The notes under the pieces were generated by a model, which did not search any database, was not told the DNA's origin, and saw nothing but the letters and a program-made list of their open reading frames with translations. Below are positions 10,027 through 23,319 of a stretch of DNA of 64,000 bases, one piece after another (the stretch's first letter is position 1; each line of letters begins with the position of its first letter). Made by a program: the position numbers and the translations under genes. The stretch is from Panaeolus papilionaceus (taxonomy: Eukaryota > Basidiomycota > Agaricomycetes > Agaricales), in assembly GCA_015501605.1 (NCBI GenBank), contig JADNRZ010000003.1, forward strand, positions 186,001 through 250,000. The letters are read 5' to 3'.

Positions 10027-12566
10027 AATATTGAAGGGGGGTACAGGAAGTTGGAGGTACGCCGCGCGAGTGAACTTTCATTAAATACGATCAGGATTGA
10101 ATGATGGACGCTTGACATGAGTAATTAATTCTGTAGTTTCCCATGGTGGGGAAAGGAGGAGACCAATTTTATGGCTTTGAAGGTTGTAAGAAGCGATAAT
10201 ATGAAATGGTCCATATGCAACAGTGCAGATGTTTTGCTTTCAGCGGCTTATCCAGAGTATCGGATATGCTACCCATATCTTAAAAACGGATACATGCCCA
10301 TACCCGAGGATGTGGATTTCATCACCGGCGTAGCTTTAATCAGGTCTATCAAGGAAAGTTATATCTCAGTTGGCGGTTCACGGTGTCATTTCAGCGCTAA
10401 TGTTGTTGATTTCTCTCTGAACATATTCCGCAGCACCGATCTTCGACATTGAATTGTCTGAGCGCCGGCGGTATCTCCGCAGTCAAAAAGCCAAGATCCC
10501 CAGTTAAAGAGATGTGAGTAATGGATATTTTTGAGCGTGTAAATATCTGTGGCGGGACTATGTAATACCCATAATTACATCAGATGAGTGTCGTGCGCTG
10601 TCTATTTTGGTCAAGCGGGGTGAATAAATGATTCTTATATGACATCGCCAGGGTCAAGAAGTACGAGAACAATACATTACTCTCTTTGCACGCAGAAATT
10701 CTCACAGGAGAGGACACAAGGGGGCAGGTACGTGAGTCTTGCGTGAGATGTACTTCTGTAGGCTAACATGAAGCTCGTAATTCTACGCCGGTTGAATTAC
10801 CAGATGTGCGCGCTCATCGAATGATGGGCGACTCTCGGAACACCGTCGGATCAAGGTGCCAACCGTCACTGATCCTGGAGTCGTGGAGCTATTAGTAATA
10901 TTGTCATCCCACCGCACCCACAAATTCAATTCTCCTCCTCCTCAGGGCTCAACGCAGTACGGTCGTTTCCCCGTTCGTACTGGCTTAGTACCATGCTAGC
11001 GCTACCAGCCGTCATCATGAAATGCACAAATGAAAACAATCGAATCCCGTTCTTGTCGTACTCATTTCGTGTATCAGGGAAGTTCTCGCCTCCATATGTT
11101 CAAAATAAAGGCTGGGGAGCCTGCAAAATGACCGATCCTCGGTATCATCGGATCAAGTTCGATCACTGGTCCCAGATTAAAGATATGGGCTCTTCATGAA
11201 TCATGAGCGCTGAGCTTTCAGAAAAGGCAAGCTCTGGACTCGTATCGTCATGGATGATAAGCCATGTAACCCTGAATTGCCACAATAGATAATCAATAGC
11301 CTGAGGGCAATCTCTTCGCGAGCTTTCACCATTTTACTCTCATTTTCTTTCAAGAATCGGGGCCACTTATCATAGTAAAAAGATGAAAAGCGCCGGTCCC
11401 CCGGATATTGTGTTATCCTTAACTGTATGTCCATATGACTTTCACTTTACCCATAACGTCCCATTATTCTGACATAGACTCCTAGCATTATCTCTCAATT
11501 TTATAATATCGCGGGGCCTGTTTTCTGTTTAGATATATATATCTGATACAATCGTCGAGGAGTGATGTTCGAATTCATAATCGGCTGACCTTGATCACTC
11601 TTATCTCCTCCAACCCGGATGCTAAATATGGGGTGCAGTATGTGTAGTGGAATGCCTGCTGAAGGGCTTGCTTGCAATGACACAATGACGCAAGGATAGT
11701 AGACGCCTGCAGACATAAACGGGTAAGAATTCTTGCTTTGTAAGGTCACCTTAATCGCTAATCTGAACAAACTTGTTCAATTGATGTCAAATCTATGCGT
11801 TATATATATCTCAGCACACGACGTAATTTTGCTCAGGGCCTTCAAGTCATCAGACTCATCATCGATCGAGAAAAGCACCGATCCGCAAATTTTGACACAC
11901 CGGACCACACCATGCCCAAAGGATGCAGGTAACGACCATCTTAAAGGCCAGAAGCTGAAACTGAACGATTTCGAGGGGATGGGTGATGTTCCGTTAATGC
12001 TTACGTATGGCATACCGTTGAGCACGTTCTGACGACCGTCACAGTTCTTAGATCCCGCAGACGAATTCCCCTCAGGTCGAATGAGATTGAGTGGACACAT
12101 ATGATATGACCCAAGGATTCAAGAATATGAATTACTAATGAAACTTCAGACAGTTGCTGTCTATAACCTTCATATGGGTAGGCTGCTGGTCTATTATGCA
12201 TCCAGGAGTGTGCGTGGACATTGACAGATCCGACTTGAGAATTGCCTCGCGTTGTAATGACATATGTAGAATAATCAGATAATCATCAACCTGCAGGCCA
12301 TTAAGAGGCCGGTTTAATATCCACTGAACAATTTGCGGGGTATTCGAATGCGAATCTCAGTTTCCTTTGCGTTCTACCAGTATCCGACCGGCTATTCGCT
12401 GGATACCCGAAGGCCAGTTCTTGAAGAGCCAGATCCTAATCTGCGCGCTAAATATTTAGTTTGAACTCCATATAGCGCTGGTCAAAAGGCTTATAAGCTA
12501 CAAGAGGTGGAGAAGTGAGAAGCAGAATACCACATTACCTTCAGCTCGTTCAAACAATACTCAGCA
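10027..12566. other. Gene-poor region, nothing recognised
   Basis: About 2.5 kb upstream of SurE-like copy 2. Short frames of up to about 107 codons occur on both strands, but none has recognisable motifs, splice continuity or protein-like composition. I saw no terminal inverted repeats or transposase remnants. The last few hundred bases presumably carry the promoter of the gene at 12567. Confidence 0.4.
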
Positions 12567-13535
12567 ATGGACCACCCACCTAGTCCCGATGCCACCCAAA
12601 TAGGCACCGAGCCGACCGATGTCACAACACCATCTACGGACCCACAATCATCCGCCTCCAATAACCCCAAAAAGCCATTACCCAAGAGGCTTGCAGTGTT
12701 ACCTGACGCTCGTGAGGTTTGTACATCTTTCCTTGTGCTGAACCCCGTATCTGACCAGCTATCAACAGCGTTTTAGCGTCAATGGGGAGAAGATGATGTT
12801 CAATTATAAACGCACTAGAAAACCTAACAAAAAGTATGTGGCCCTTTTTGCAATGTCTGTTCTTTTTGCTAAGGCCGCTCGCCCTTCAGCAAAACAAACA
12901 AGAAAGCGATTACTATGCAAGCAATGTCGAGGTCTGGCTCCGCTAGCGGTGCTAGAATGTCTACAGACCATACCCAACAAGAGGGTGTTGGTGGGACTTC
13001 TTCCTTTGATGAAGCAGACGCAGTCACACTCTATCCCGCTCCATCAGCTACGCCTGGAGCTCATAATAATCCATGGGACGGCGGAGACTACTTCCCTGCG
13101 TTTGATTCTTCCTACTCCCAAGACCCATCTTCGTTTCAAGCCACACAAGTCCCCATGAATCCCAACCCCTACTCTATAAACACAAGGCAGCATTTGCCAA
13201 TGCAGACCCAAACCTCTAGCTATGAAATGATGCAACCGACACAACAGCCTGAGCCCAACAACCAGTACCCCGCCAGCACTTCTGGCGACAATGCGCTTCA
13301 TTTGGGAGGTCACCCCCAATACTTCAGTCAAGGACCTCCCGTTGAATTTATCCAATACCCCTCTTCATCCGTCCAAGGTACATCTGATGTATCCACGCAA
13401 TATCCGCACACTTGGAGTAATTATCAGCAACAACCTGAGTGGAGCATGGAGGAGGATAACGACGATGAAGCTTCCGCTTTGCCTCGTGAGTCAACTCAGA
13501 ACCACAGCAGGGACGCACAACCTCGTCGCCGCTAA
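12567..13535 (+). CDS. Uncharacterised basic/Gln-Pro-rich protein, paralogue A
   Basis: I do not recognise this family. Three exons give a 286-residue product: 12567-12716, 12769-12833 and 12890-13535, with introns of 52 and 56 nt in phases 0 and 2. The N-terminal 40 residues are Pro/Ser/Thr-rich. A conserved core then runs across the first intron: KKPLPKRLAVLPDARE, then RFSVNGEKMMFNYKRTRKPN, followed by a Lys-rich stretch resembling a nuclear localisation signal. The rest (about residues 85-286) is low-complexity Ser/Gln/Pro/Tyr/Asn, like an activation or prion-like domain, ending ...AQPRRR. The gene at 17981 has the same layout. A DNA-binding or transcription-linked role is possible but is inference from composition only. 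Confidence 0.6.
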
Positions 13536-16500
13536 AGTCATCACGGATCCTCAGCTACGATTTTGACCATGATTATGCCTCTAGGTCATTACGTTAGCTC
13601 TTAGACTCTTTTAGCCGTCTATCTGCTCATATTATTAGCGTTTTGGTGCTCTAAATTTGATTTATATATTGTTCATCCGGTTGCCTCTCCTCTTGCGCGT
13701 GCTGCATCCGGCTGGAACCTGGATGAGGCTGACAGGGTCTGTTCATGACGAGAAATTGAGGTGTACAAACAACGACTTTAAAAAAAGTCCGCCTTTAATT
13801 CTTATACACTGCTTTTTGAGTGATTGATAGACTCGCTGGTGTTCTCTCATAGACATGTTATCAAAATAAGACAATCGACATCAGGCTTCAAACATTCTAA
13901 CACATTCGATATTGGAGAAATAAGTATCGGGTCAACGATATAGCAGTGAAGCCGGTGCGTATGGCCTTACCACAAGTAATATTATCATCGACCCCGCCGT
14001 CTTCAGGTTCGTCCAGGGTGGTTCGAGGCTATCTCTCTTGAAACGAGCTGAAACCGGCTCTGTGATGGGGAGGCAGTGGAACATGACAACAGGTTCGCGA
14101 GTGGCTCAAAGAGAACAAGGGAAACACACGTGTGGCTTCAGACCATCGATTAGGATAAATTTAAGAGCAAGTATTTCACATCGCAGTCATAATATGCCTG
14201 TCGGTTATCCACTTATGTTGCTCAAATGGAGAATAGCACGCTCGTGGGAATTCTTCCCTGAACAGGTTCAGGGGGTATCCCGGGCATATCTGGACATTTG
14301 AGCGACCCGCATCGTTGACTTGCAGTCAAAGATTTTGGTAGATGCATTAGTTATCTAATCTTTTTATAGAGAAAATGAAGGATTCTGCACGTCTTAACTA
14401 CGTATTTTGCAGAGGGGACGGATAATCTAGGCCAATTTAAATACTCCAGAATACGGATACTTTAATTCCCTCCTCGGAAATGAGTCCGATGAGATTATTG
14501 CGTGAAGAGCTATACTACTCCCATTTAGCGTGTTGCTGATTATGCAGTGGCCGGTAGGTACAAGCATGGGTGACCGTGTGCCCGCCGTCCGTGAAATGAA
14601 CAATCGTTGGGCATGGTGTCAAGTGTGTTGTCGGCCTCAAAGCTTTAATGCGTGCCTATTAGAAGAGTGGTTGAGGATATGAACAATTCTTTACGATTTT
14701 CTGGTAGTCTGTTTGTGAGAGGGGGTTGGTGATAGATGCCGCCCCCCGCGTGGCGGCCCATCAATACAACATCATCTCACCATCTCACCACGTCTGAGCA
14801 ATAGGCCTTTAATTCAGGATGACATCCTTCCCACTCAGGAATAATGCCTCGTTTAAGTGAGTTATGGAGTCGAAATGACCAACCTTGCAGCCGCTGGGAA
14901 CGGAGCTTCAAAACACCCGCTTAGTTTTCAGTGCTTTCTTAGAGTCTGATGAGATAGACGCTCCACCTGACGTTTGAGCGCCAACACCAGTTATTTGATT
15001 ACCTTTATCGACATGCCCATTCCGAAGAGGTGTAAGACCTTATACCTGCAATATGGTTAGATCAAACGACCCGACATATTTCACTTGACGTTTTCATGTT
15101 CTATAAATATCCCATCACTCTCATCTGTGCATTTCCAACTTTCGTCATCTGAAATCTCGCCGTTGGACACTCCTGCACGAGTCTGAAGAGAGTTGATACA
15201 GCAGCAATGTAAGTATTTGGGGCGTATGGAGTAAGTCGTGAATGAACCACAATGGCATTCAAGTATTGCAGATCAAAGGCTGTAGCATCCTAGGATCAAT
15301 TGCCGCTTCCTCAACATTGACAAAATGATGTAACACAGACTCTGCCCACATAACACGACCTCTAACAAACTTTTGGAGATGAGTCCACTCCATAAGGTAT
15401 GTATTAATGCTTATTATATTTAATCTATCGGTTAAGAGTCAAAAAAAGCGCATGCTTTTACGAACGCATTATGTCGGAGGTCCCACTTCTGGAACGGCTG
15501 CCGAGGAAACCGCGATCATAACGAATAAGGCGAGACATAGCATAACCAGGACCTCGTAACAGGTTATAACTGCATGTGCATAGTGATGTGCTGAAATTAT
15601 CATCTGTACCACGGAGATTGATATTTTTGACGAAAACAAACATATTAGATTCCAGGGTTTAAATTGACGGATTCCTATTGTTAATTCACTTGGCAAGTCA
15701 AAGGGGTACTCGAAGGTGCAATTGACAGTTGCTATATGTACAACTTGTCGACGAGTCGTCTTGTCCGGCATTCTAACTCGAGCTGAGTCGAGCAATTTGT
15801 TTTGGAGATTCGAAGGTTGACGCCTGAGGATACGAAAAGCAGTCAGCCGACCTTGCGACCCTTAGATCTCTGAGCGAGCTTCGATCTGTTGTATATGCTC
15901 CGAGATGTGTGCTGGATCTAAATGCAGACATCACGCACCTTTGTGGTGGCCTCGAGGATCCCCCCATGAATGACGTCATCCTCAGCGGTTTCGGTGCGAG
16001 AGGATTCCCTCTCGGCGCTTACAGAAGGTGAAAAATAAACGGTCGGATCGCTCATCGCGGTCTCTCACTCTATCAGATGACAGACCTTTGCTTACATAAA
16101 ATCAAGAGATGCAATTCGCGCTCGTGTGTCCTGACAAGTGACGTTGGATCAGGGGCTCTTGAAAACAAAGGGTATTCACATGCCCAGTTGCATACTCAGA
16201 AATCCGTTCTACGCCCAAATCGAGCAGAGGAGGAAGATTAGATAACAAACATTAATGATCTTTAGAATAATGTACACGAGGCCAGTGCAACGGGCGCGCG
16301 TCATTGGGTTGCTCCACCGGCGCTCCCAGAGGATGCATGACCATGTTGATTCCAGCCTTTGCTGCTCAATCTCAAGCTCAATACGACGAATCACATTATC
16401 ACACTAGGATTTGTACTGTTTACGGCTAAAGAATTCCCAGGCATATGCTGTGCTTGGCCTCGAGGCAAGGTGCCCTCGTGTCCACACTCTCACCTCTATT

Positions 16501-17980
16501 CCACTCAATGTATCATGTTTATATACCCCCCCCCTCTTTCATTTCAGGCCGTTACACTGAATGGGAACTGGTAGAGCTTTTCTGTAGGTCATAGACTACG
16601 GGTGCTGGCAGTATGATACCCAACACTTATCAAGGGATGCCAGCTCCGAGTCGTGATATGATGCATCGCGCGGCATGATCGATACAGCCGCAGCCGCAGT
16701 ACTCACACGACCTGGAAGTAGCCCCCATAGACGTGTTTCTTCACATCCATCGGGTTTTTTACACATGCCCTGACCCATCAGGCGAGGTAACCCATTATCC
16801 ACCATCGGGCCTTAGCCTGTCCAGCAAGCCCTCGTACTCAACCAGGATATTATTATTTCTGAATGATTAATTACGACACACGGATACCGTAACACTATAT
16901 CTCGACTATCAATCTCTATCCTACCTCCAGAGACGCTAATCATATCAATCATATACGCATATTGATGGGAGATTTCCGTTGCACCAAGTGAGACTCATAG
17001 CACGGCATTAAGGTAGATGTTCAGCGTAGAAATCTTCTCTTGCATTAAACGTACCTATGGTCTATAAAGGTTCAGCTTGTACAGCTAATGTGCCTTCAAA
17101 TATTGAGTTTGAACCCATTTGGGACAACTTGCCAAGTATGAATTTTGAATTACTCTTAATTCAAAGCTCGAGGGTTTAATCTCCCTTTTATATCAGTGGT
17201 ATGAGACGCAGTCCAGTCAGTCAACGTTATACATACCAGGGACGTTATGTTTTGGAAAGGTTGTAAAGAAAGCGGTATCAATAAGGATGAAGAGTGTGAC
17301 GATTCCTGTGATTTCGGAATCCCTTCCTCGATGCACGGTGTACGTCACATTAGGGCCAGGTATATTACTCCTAAACGCGCTAAAATCCAAGATAAGTAAA
17401 TCCGAAAAACATAACGACCTATGAGGTGATCGATGTTGGCGGCCATGAGGTATTCTTGTTGTGCCAATCTCCTCTATTCCTCCTTTGCAGTTTGCTTCGT
17501 GCTACAATGCAAAATGGATTTGGACCATGGCCAGCCCACCGGCTATAGGGAACACGAAAGCTGAGTGCTGCTGCTATCTGTATTATTAGTCATGTACATA
17601 TATGACTATAACGACCCCTTGGTCGGCATTCTCTGGTCCATATTGTTTTGGTAAGTCAGGCAAGTGGAAAGGCATGGTACCTCTCACCGTGCCGAATCAC
17701 GGAGGGGGTCTATATGCTATCGGCGAGATGCACTGCACATCAGTCGAGGTATTGTCTAACTGGACAACGAAGTTCGGACCGTGAAAAGTTAACGTTCGAC
17801 CCACAAATTCAAACCTGAGTTTGTTAAAATATTTCCAAATAGTTTAAGCTCCGCGGCCCTTAGCGCTCAATAGCTTTAAAAGCAGAGGATGTATTCGAAT
17901 TTTCAGGTTATTCAACTAGAAATCTTTTACTCAGAACCAATACAACCAGAAAGTTTCAATCCTCTGTCTACCCATACCTC
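13536..17980. other. Gene-poor region between the two paralogues
   Basis: About 4.4 kb separating the two paralogous unknown genes. No frame shows a recognisable domain or a credible multi-exon structure on either strand. I found no clear transposon ends, no long direct repeat and no copy of the flanking genes. It may hold long regulatory sequence, untranslated RNA or decayed repeats; the sequence alone does not decide. Confidence 0.4.
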
Positions 17981-19050
17981 ATGAACCATATGTCTCCGTC
18001 GCCACACTCCCAGAGCTCGTCGACCGGTACTGACACTGCTGGCAGCAATAAGCACAAACCTACCCGAGTCACACTCTCGGTTCCCTCCAAAAGGAAGCCG
18101 TTGCCAAAAAGATTCAACGGTATTCCTGAAGATCTTCAAAGAGAGGTTGGTGCGGGTATTGATCCATAGGTGCTTATTTACCTATACTCTCCCAATACAG
18201 TTGTTCATCATGAATGGGGTACGAATGGTCAACTATAAGCGACAAATATCACCTAAACTAAGGTTCGCGACATTTTTTTATATGCTAGTGGATGTTCTTA
18301 AAACCCCATACCACTAGAGGAGGACATTCGAGAAAGCGTCGAAAGGTTTCGCAACAGGCCGCACAGGAGCCGGCGCCGACACCCATCAGTCCCACACCTT
18401 CAATCTCCGAAACCCACCTACCTGACTATTCTTCAACCCAGCGCGTCTTATGGGAAAGCAGAAGGACCACAGACTTCGTCAATCTTTCTCCCTCTAGAGG
18501 ATCATGCCCCGCTCTTCCTTCTAGTCAAGTGGGTAGTCACGCAGCCGCTCGTCCCACTCAAGGGCATCCACACAAGCCATCATCGTTCCAGAACAATACC
18601 ACCTCATCAGCATGCCGGTCCCACCTGTATACGATGGACTCCCAACAGGCAGCCGATTTATCTATCCCGTACAATGATCAGTTCCTTTGCAACCCACAGT
18701 TCACTCCCTCTATAATCCAACCCTCATCTGGTTCACTTCCTTACGAGTGGCCCCAATCTGGTCCAAGTATGTACTCAGCCAGCCACCTTCCTACAAATGC
18801 GGGGACCCAACGTATCTACGGTACTCCACCTGAGAGTAACAGCAGGTGGAATGCCACCGCATTCCTCAACAATGCAAGCTGGGAATATCAGGCTTGTGCT
18901 CCGGATCCATACATGTCGTCGTCGTCTGCCCATCGGGACCTCCACAACCAACAAGGATTGCAGTACTACCCGTCATCATCACACAACTCATATAATCCCT
19001 CCAATGATGAATTCAACTGGTCTGGCTATGGCCATCCTTACCAAAAGTGA
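17981..19050 (+). CDS. Uncharacterised basic/Gln-Pro-rich protein, paralogue B
   Basis: Diverged paralogue of the gene at 12567, same strand. Three exons (17981-18145, 18201-18262, 18318-19050) encode 319 residues, with introns of 55 nt each in the same phases (0 then 2). The shared core reads KRKPLPKRFNGIPEDLQRE, then LFIMNGVRMVNYKRQISPKL, then a basic GGHSRKRRKV stretch that looks like a nuclear localisation signal. The tail is Ser/Pro/Gln/Tyr/His-rich and low in charge (for example QGLQYYPSSSHNSYNPS), as in paralogue A, but with little alignable sequence. Conservation is therefore concentrated around PLPKR...NGxxMxNYKR, which is probably the functional element. The function is unknown. Confidence 0.6.
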
Positions 19051-22000
19051 TTTCGTCCGACCCTTTGGTCATCCATTCATTTTTGCACTCTGGGATTTTT
19101 CAATGTCTCTGTCCCACCCTTGTGCCTCCCATATGTTCCCCGCCTTTAATGTTCACTCCATGTATCCCATTCACTGCAAGCTTGAAGCTTCTCACATAAT
19201 CTATTTACCGTTACATGCCTATTTAAATGCACAATACGATCATATGTTTATTTATTATGAAAGTGTCCCAGATTCAGAGGAGTCATCAAATTGAACGATC
19301 GTTGACTCTGCGTTGCGCCCACGTCGTTTCTGCAACAAGATGTCTACCTCATCCCCCAGGCGCCTTTGGCGCTATTCGCTCTGATTTTCTTTAATTCCTA
19401 TCACTTGAGCTCTTGGCACAAGGCAGTGAATCCGGATCATAGATACTAGAAATGCGTTCTACATGTGCAAACCCTCATGTTGCAGTAAAGCTGCTTCTCG
19501 AATCTCACTTGCAGAGCCTTATTCGACGGTGCTTCATGGCGGAGGATTAGACATTCCGAATCAGGATCGTCGCAAGGCCATTGCGGCATGAGTGTTAGTC
19601 AGACTTGAATACGAAGAATCAAGATTTTTTGGACTGACGGAAACCATCAGCTGCAGAGCTACATCTGTAGCTCTTTGCGACATTGACAGAGAATTTGAAG
19701 CAGTTTTTATGATAAATACACCAGCCGGGGAGCGATAGTCAAGAAGAAATTTAAATCACTGATTGCTCTCAGAAGGTTTGGTGGCGTGACGTTGACTTTT
19801 CCAGAATCGAATGTCAGGATCTGCCGACGTCTTCCGGATAGAAACAAAAACTCCACTTCACAGGTTATAGTGTAGTACTAACGCGTGTGTGTACATATGA
19901 AGCTTTTTACTGTCAGTGTCAAAGTAAACTTTGATGGGTCACCTGCTCACTCTCAATTTATTTCTCCATTGAATGAGATGCCCTCCCGGAAGTAAGGGAC
20001 CCACCCTCCGAGCCAATGAGGCTCTTGCTCTTTCCTTTGTTCTGACACTTATTCACTCAAAAGTCCTATCGAGCTCCACTCTGTCGTCGGGCCATAAAAT
20101 TTCCGAGATTGTGATCATGGACATGATGTATTCAACGAACAACACTGTCCGCCAGGTTGAAACACGAAGGTTGGGCGTATTTGTGACGGGAGAAGCTGTC
20201 GATAAAGGCATAAGTTAGTCTTTGATCAACATTTCATCTGCACCGCCGGTTGTGCCCATGCATCCTGCGCAACCGATCTATTTGAGCGGTAGGATAGTGG
20301 GCACTTCTCGTTGTGCGCGGCACGAGCCGCACATCTCATTGCACCTCATCTCGGAAGTCGGATATGACTCTTGAACGATAACCAAGTATTTTATTCACCC
20401 CCGTGGGGAAACTGTACGTTTGTAGGGGTCTACTAATGTCATGAGGCGCTGCCTTTCTATCGTAGTTTTTCCAGTCTAGAAAAAAGTACTTCCCATGCAT
20501 AAGAAGCTGCAGTGGCACGTATAGGAACTGTTCCACGTCTCTATTGCGTAGGTTCATGTAGCCTGGGCGGCCAATGTCACGGGGCTAAAACACTGAATCT
20601 GCGGGAGAAGAGAAACGTTGGCGCGGGCGTATAATTGCATTATGCTTTCATGCCAATGCTCTCCCCATAAACATTTGGCAGTGGTGTCGGCGTGTGGAGT
20701 TCATCTGACCGTGAAAACCACCCTTTTTCGTTGCTTCTCCATGAATCTCATTCATGCATGCCGTGTCTCCGTCTTAATACTTTGTGAGGACGCGCAGTCA
20801 GTCACGTCAGCAGAGCATCTCACCTGATGAACTCTATACAGACCGCACGGAAGCTATTGACCCATGAGTCTCCGTTTATGCGAACTCGTTTTCAGGAAAA
20901 CTACGCAGAAATCGCATTTCTTTTTTATTATTAAGCCCCGAGGGACACGAACAGCGGGTTTGTGACATGCCTCACTTGACATCGAAGGTCTGGGGTCGTC
21001 GAAGATTCGGATGAAATCCTGCTGAAATCACCTCTTTGAAATCCCCATTTTAGAACATGTTCAAGGGAGATGAATAACAGACAAATTTTATTCATATTCC
21101 TCAGAAAGTTTACGTTAGAAGATGTCAGAAGAAATTAAAAGACACGCCCATGGGTGAGAAACTCTTCAGATCGGTGATAGGTTGGAGTTAATATGGAGTT
21201 CCCCTTTTTCGGATAGTGTTAGATAGCGACTCCCCCTCCTCGCTCCTGATAGACGCAATATTCGAACAATGCTCAAAGAAAGAACTGTGGTTGAAAAGCG
21301 CCGGGCGCAGTACGTGGCGCATTCATTTTTTTTGGCGTGACAGTTACGACAGCGCCGGGCGCTGAACGTTGAACGTTCAAAGAACACTCGATGATCAATT
21401 CCAATCAATTCTCTCCGAAGAATAATGATGCATGATGGGGCCACGTGTGAGTCCAATTCTGATGTTGAGGGTCGGCACCTATATTCATCGTATGAGGTGA
21501 AGGGTTGAGGAACTCAGAGATACAGTATATGAACGGACTGGTTCCGCCCGATGACAGAGTGCCATCATAAAACGGTTTGCGATTTCCAGTTACTATATAG
21601 CGGTTTTGGGAAGACTGCTCACGACGGCGTGCACCGAGATATACATCCTGAAAAATTGAAACATATACCAACATAGACAGAAACAGTTAGTAGAGAAGAA
21701 AAAGCATGCAGGGTTGAACGTCCAGTTAGCGCACCGTTTTCGGAGCTACCATCGCAGAATCTAAGATAAAAAGATGTTTTCCGGGGACTTTCTTGAGACT
21801 TTCCAGCATAAAAATCGATTGTGGGCCCTCGGATTTCCAATTGTGTTTGGGATTCAGCAACTTCCTCGAATCACCCGATATCACGCAGACCTGCTCCCGG
21901 ACACCGGTTCGAACACCTCAAAGATGAGTGTTTTCTTCAGCGTTTTTGGGGTTCATCATGTAGTTGAACCCCAGCACAACTGCTACCAACCAGAAAAAGT

Positions 22001-22486
22001 CAGCGGAACCTCATCGTTTATGGAAGGTACGAGTTTTACCTCATATGCCTCGCCCGGATCATCATACCATTGACATCAGGTGTGCCAACTCGACTTCAAA
22101 TATTAGTTGGAGTCGTTGAGTTTTCTATAACAAGAAGCCAGCATTCTGGCGACAGTTGGCCAATGAATGACGCGAACCAATAAACCTAAAATTCAGAATG
22201 GGAACGTCAGAGGAAATCCGTCAATCTCGGTGATGAAAGTTGTTCTATGTGAATGCCTGGTGCCTCGAAAGCATGGCAATGCTAAACGGTAGAATGTGCA
22301 ATTAGCCAAATGCAACCTTAATTCCGTTCCCTTGCAACCCCCGAAAGTGTATCACAGTCCCACACACCACATATCACAAGGCAATAATGGTATTGGCATT
22401 TTATGCGCTTCTACAACACCAGACTCCAACTAACAAGTCTAACCTCTATCGTGTCCAACCCTCCATCAAGCTAAACCTGAATCCTA
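19051..22486. other. Gene-poor region, nothing recognised
   Basis: About 3.4 kb downstream of paralogue B and downstream of the convergent ATP14 gene. Short frames only; none has domain motifs. Two identical 12-bp AGCGCCGGGCGC blocks lie at 21297-21308 and 21351-21362, the second followed closely by the 12-bp palindrome TTGAACGTTCAA. No transposon or RNA gene could be supported. Confidence 0.4.
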
Positions 22487-23125
22487 TTAATGGTGGTGCT
22501 CGACTTTGGGCAAGTCCTGCTCCAAGAAGTTGAGGTAGGCATCAGCGCCAGTGGCTCCAGTCTCAGTGGTGGCCTCGGCGGCCTTTGGTGCCTCAGCAAT
22601 GGAGGGCTCTGCAGAGTCGTAGGCAGAGAGCTCAGATGCGAGGTCGGTGGGAAGGGCGGGGGTTTTGGGTGCAGGTGGAAGGCTGAACTTCTTCACAGAT
22701 CCGACGTGAGCATCCTGAGCCTGTTTAGAGAAATAAATCATGAGTATTTTGTATTTTGGTTCAAAATGGAATTTAGTTGCTTATTCCGCGTGGATTAACA
22801 AGAATTATAAAATTCGTTGAATAGGACATGGAATATGTGGTATAACAGCAAGAATAAGGACTTACAACAGGCGCAGGGGTATAAGCCTTGATTTCACGGA
22901 CGTAGAGGTCCTGGACGAGGTCTGCGGGAGTACCCGGAATCAATGACAACGGTTTACTCTTTCATTCAACCACTACGCACCTTTACGTGTCACCGTGGAG
23001 GTCGCAAAAGAGCGAGCACGAGATGCCTGACGAGCCTATCAGAAGTCAGCTTAAACATTGGTCGTCGCTGTGTAAGACGACGAGGAACGCACGACGGAAG
23101 CGGCCTGCCTGATGATGAACGACAT
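22487..23125 (-). CDS. ATP14: ATP synthase F0 subunit h
   Basis: Peripheral-stalk subunit of mitochondrial F1F0 ATP synthase. The ATG at 23125 gives MSFIIRQAASV, then a 57-nt intron (donor GTGCGT, branch CTGAC), then ARQASRARSFATSTVTRK: an Arg/Ser-rich presequence. A second intron leads to DLVQDLYVREIKAYTPAPV, and a third to AQDAHVGSVKKFSLPPAPKT, then LPTDLASELSAYDSAEPS. These are hallmark segments of fungal subunit h (YVREIKAY; LA.EL.AYD..EP). The C-terminus is Ala/Glu-rich and ends EHHH. The gene is transcribed divergently from the ATPase inhibitor gene, with 194 bp between the two start codons. Confidence 0.9.
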
Positions 23126-23319
23126 AATTGAGTGGTGGAAAGGTTTGTAAAAAAATGCGTGACTTCACCAGTGACAATGTTCTGCGTGATCTTCGTCACA
23201 AAGGCTGGGCGTGCCGGGAGCGGGCGAATCTGAAACTCAACAAACTGTAAAGCCAACCAATAGCCTCAAAGCTCTTGATTCCTTACCACCACCACCGACC
23301 AACCATTATACCTATCAGA
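23126..23319. promoter_or_regulatory. Shared ATP14/INH1 bidirectional promoter with CCAAT box
   Basis: The two start codons (23125 minus, 23320 plus) face away from each other across 194 bp, so promoter and both 5' UTRs must overlap here unless distant exons exist. A CCAAT pentamer lies at 23257-23261 (ACCAATAG). The fungal CCAAT-binding Hap2/3/5 complex is known to control respiratory genes, so co-regulation is plausible. The promoter role is inferred from position. Confidence 0.55.

Noticed and set aside
20618..20827. Cys-containing 69-codon frame as a possible small secreted protein
   Set aside because: No convincing signal peptide or cleavage context, and no start-site or splice support.
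21895..21925. CCGGTTCGAACACC resembling a tRNA T-arm
   Set aside because: No matching acceptor stem, D-arm or A-box can be placed at the right distance.
10027..22486. Transposon or retroelement in the gene-poor stretch
   Set aside because: I looked for reverse transcriptase, integrase and transposase motifs, terminal repeats and target duplications and found none convincing.
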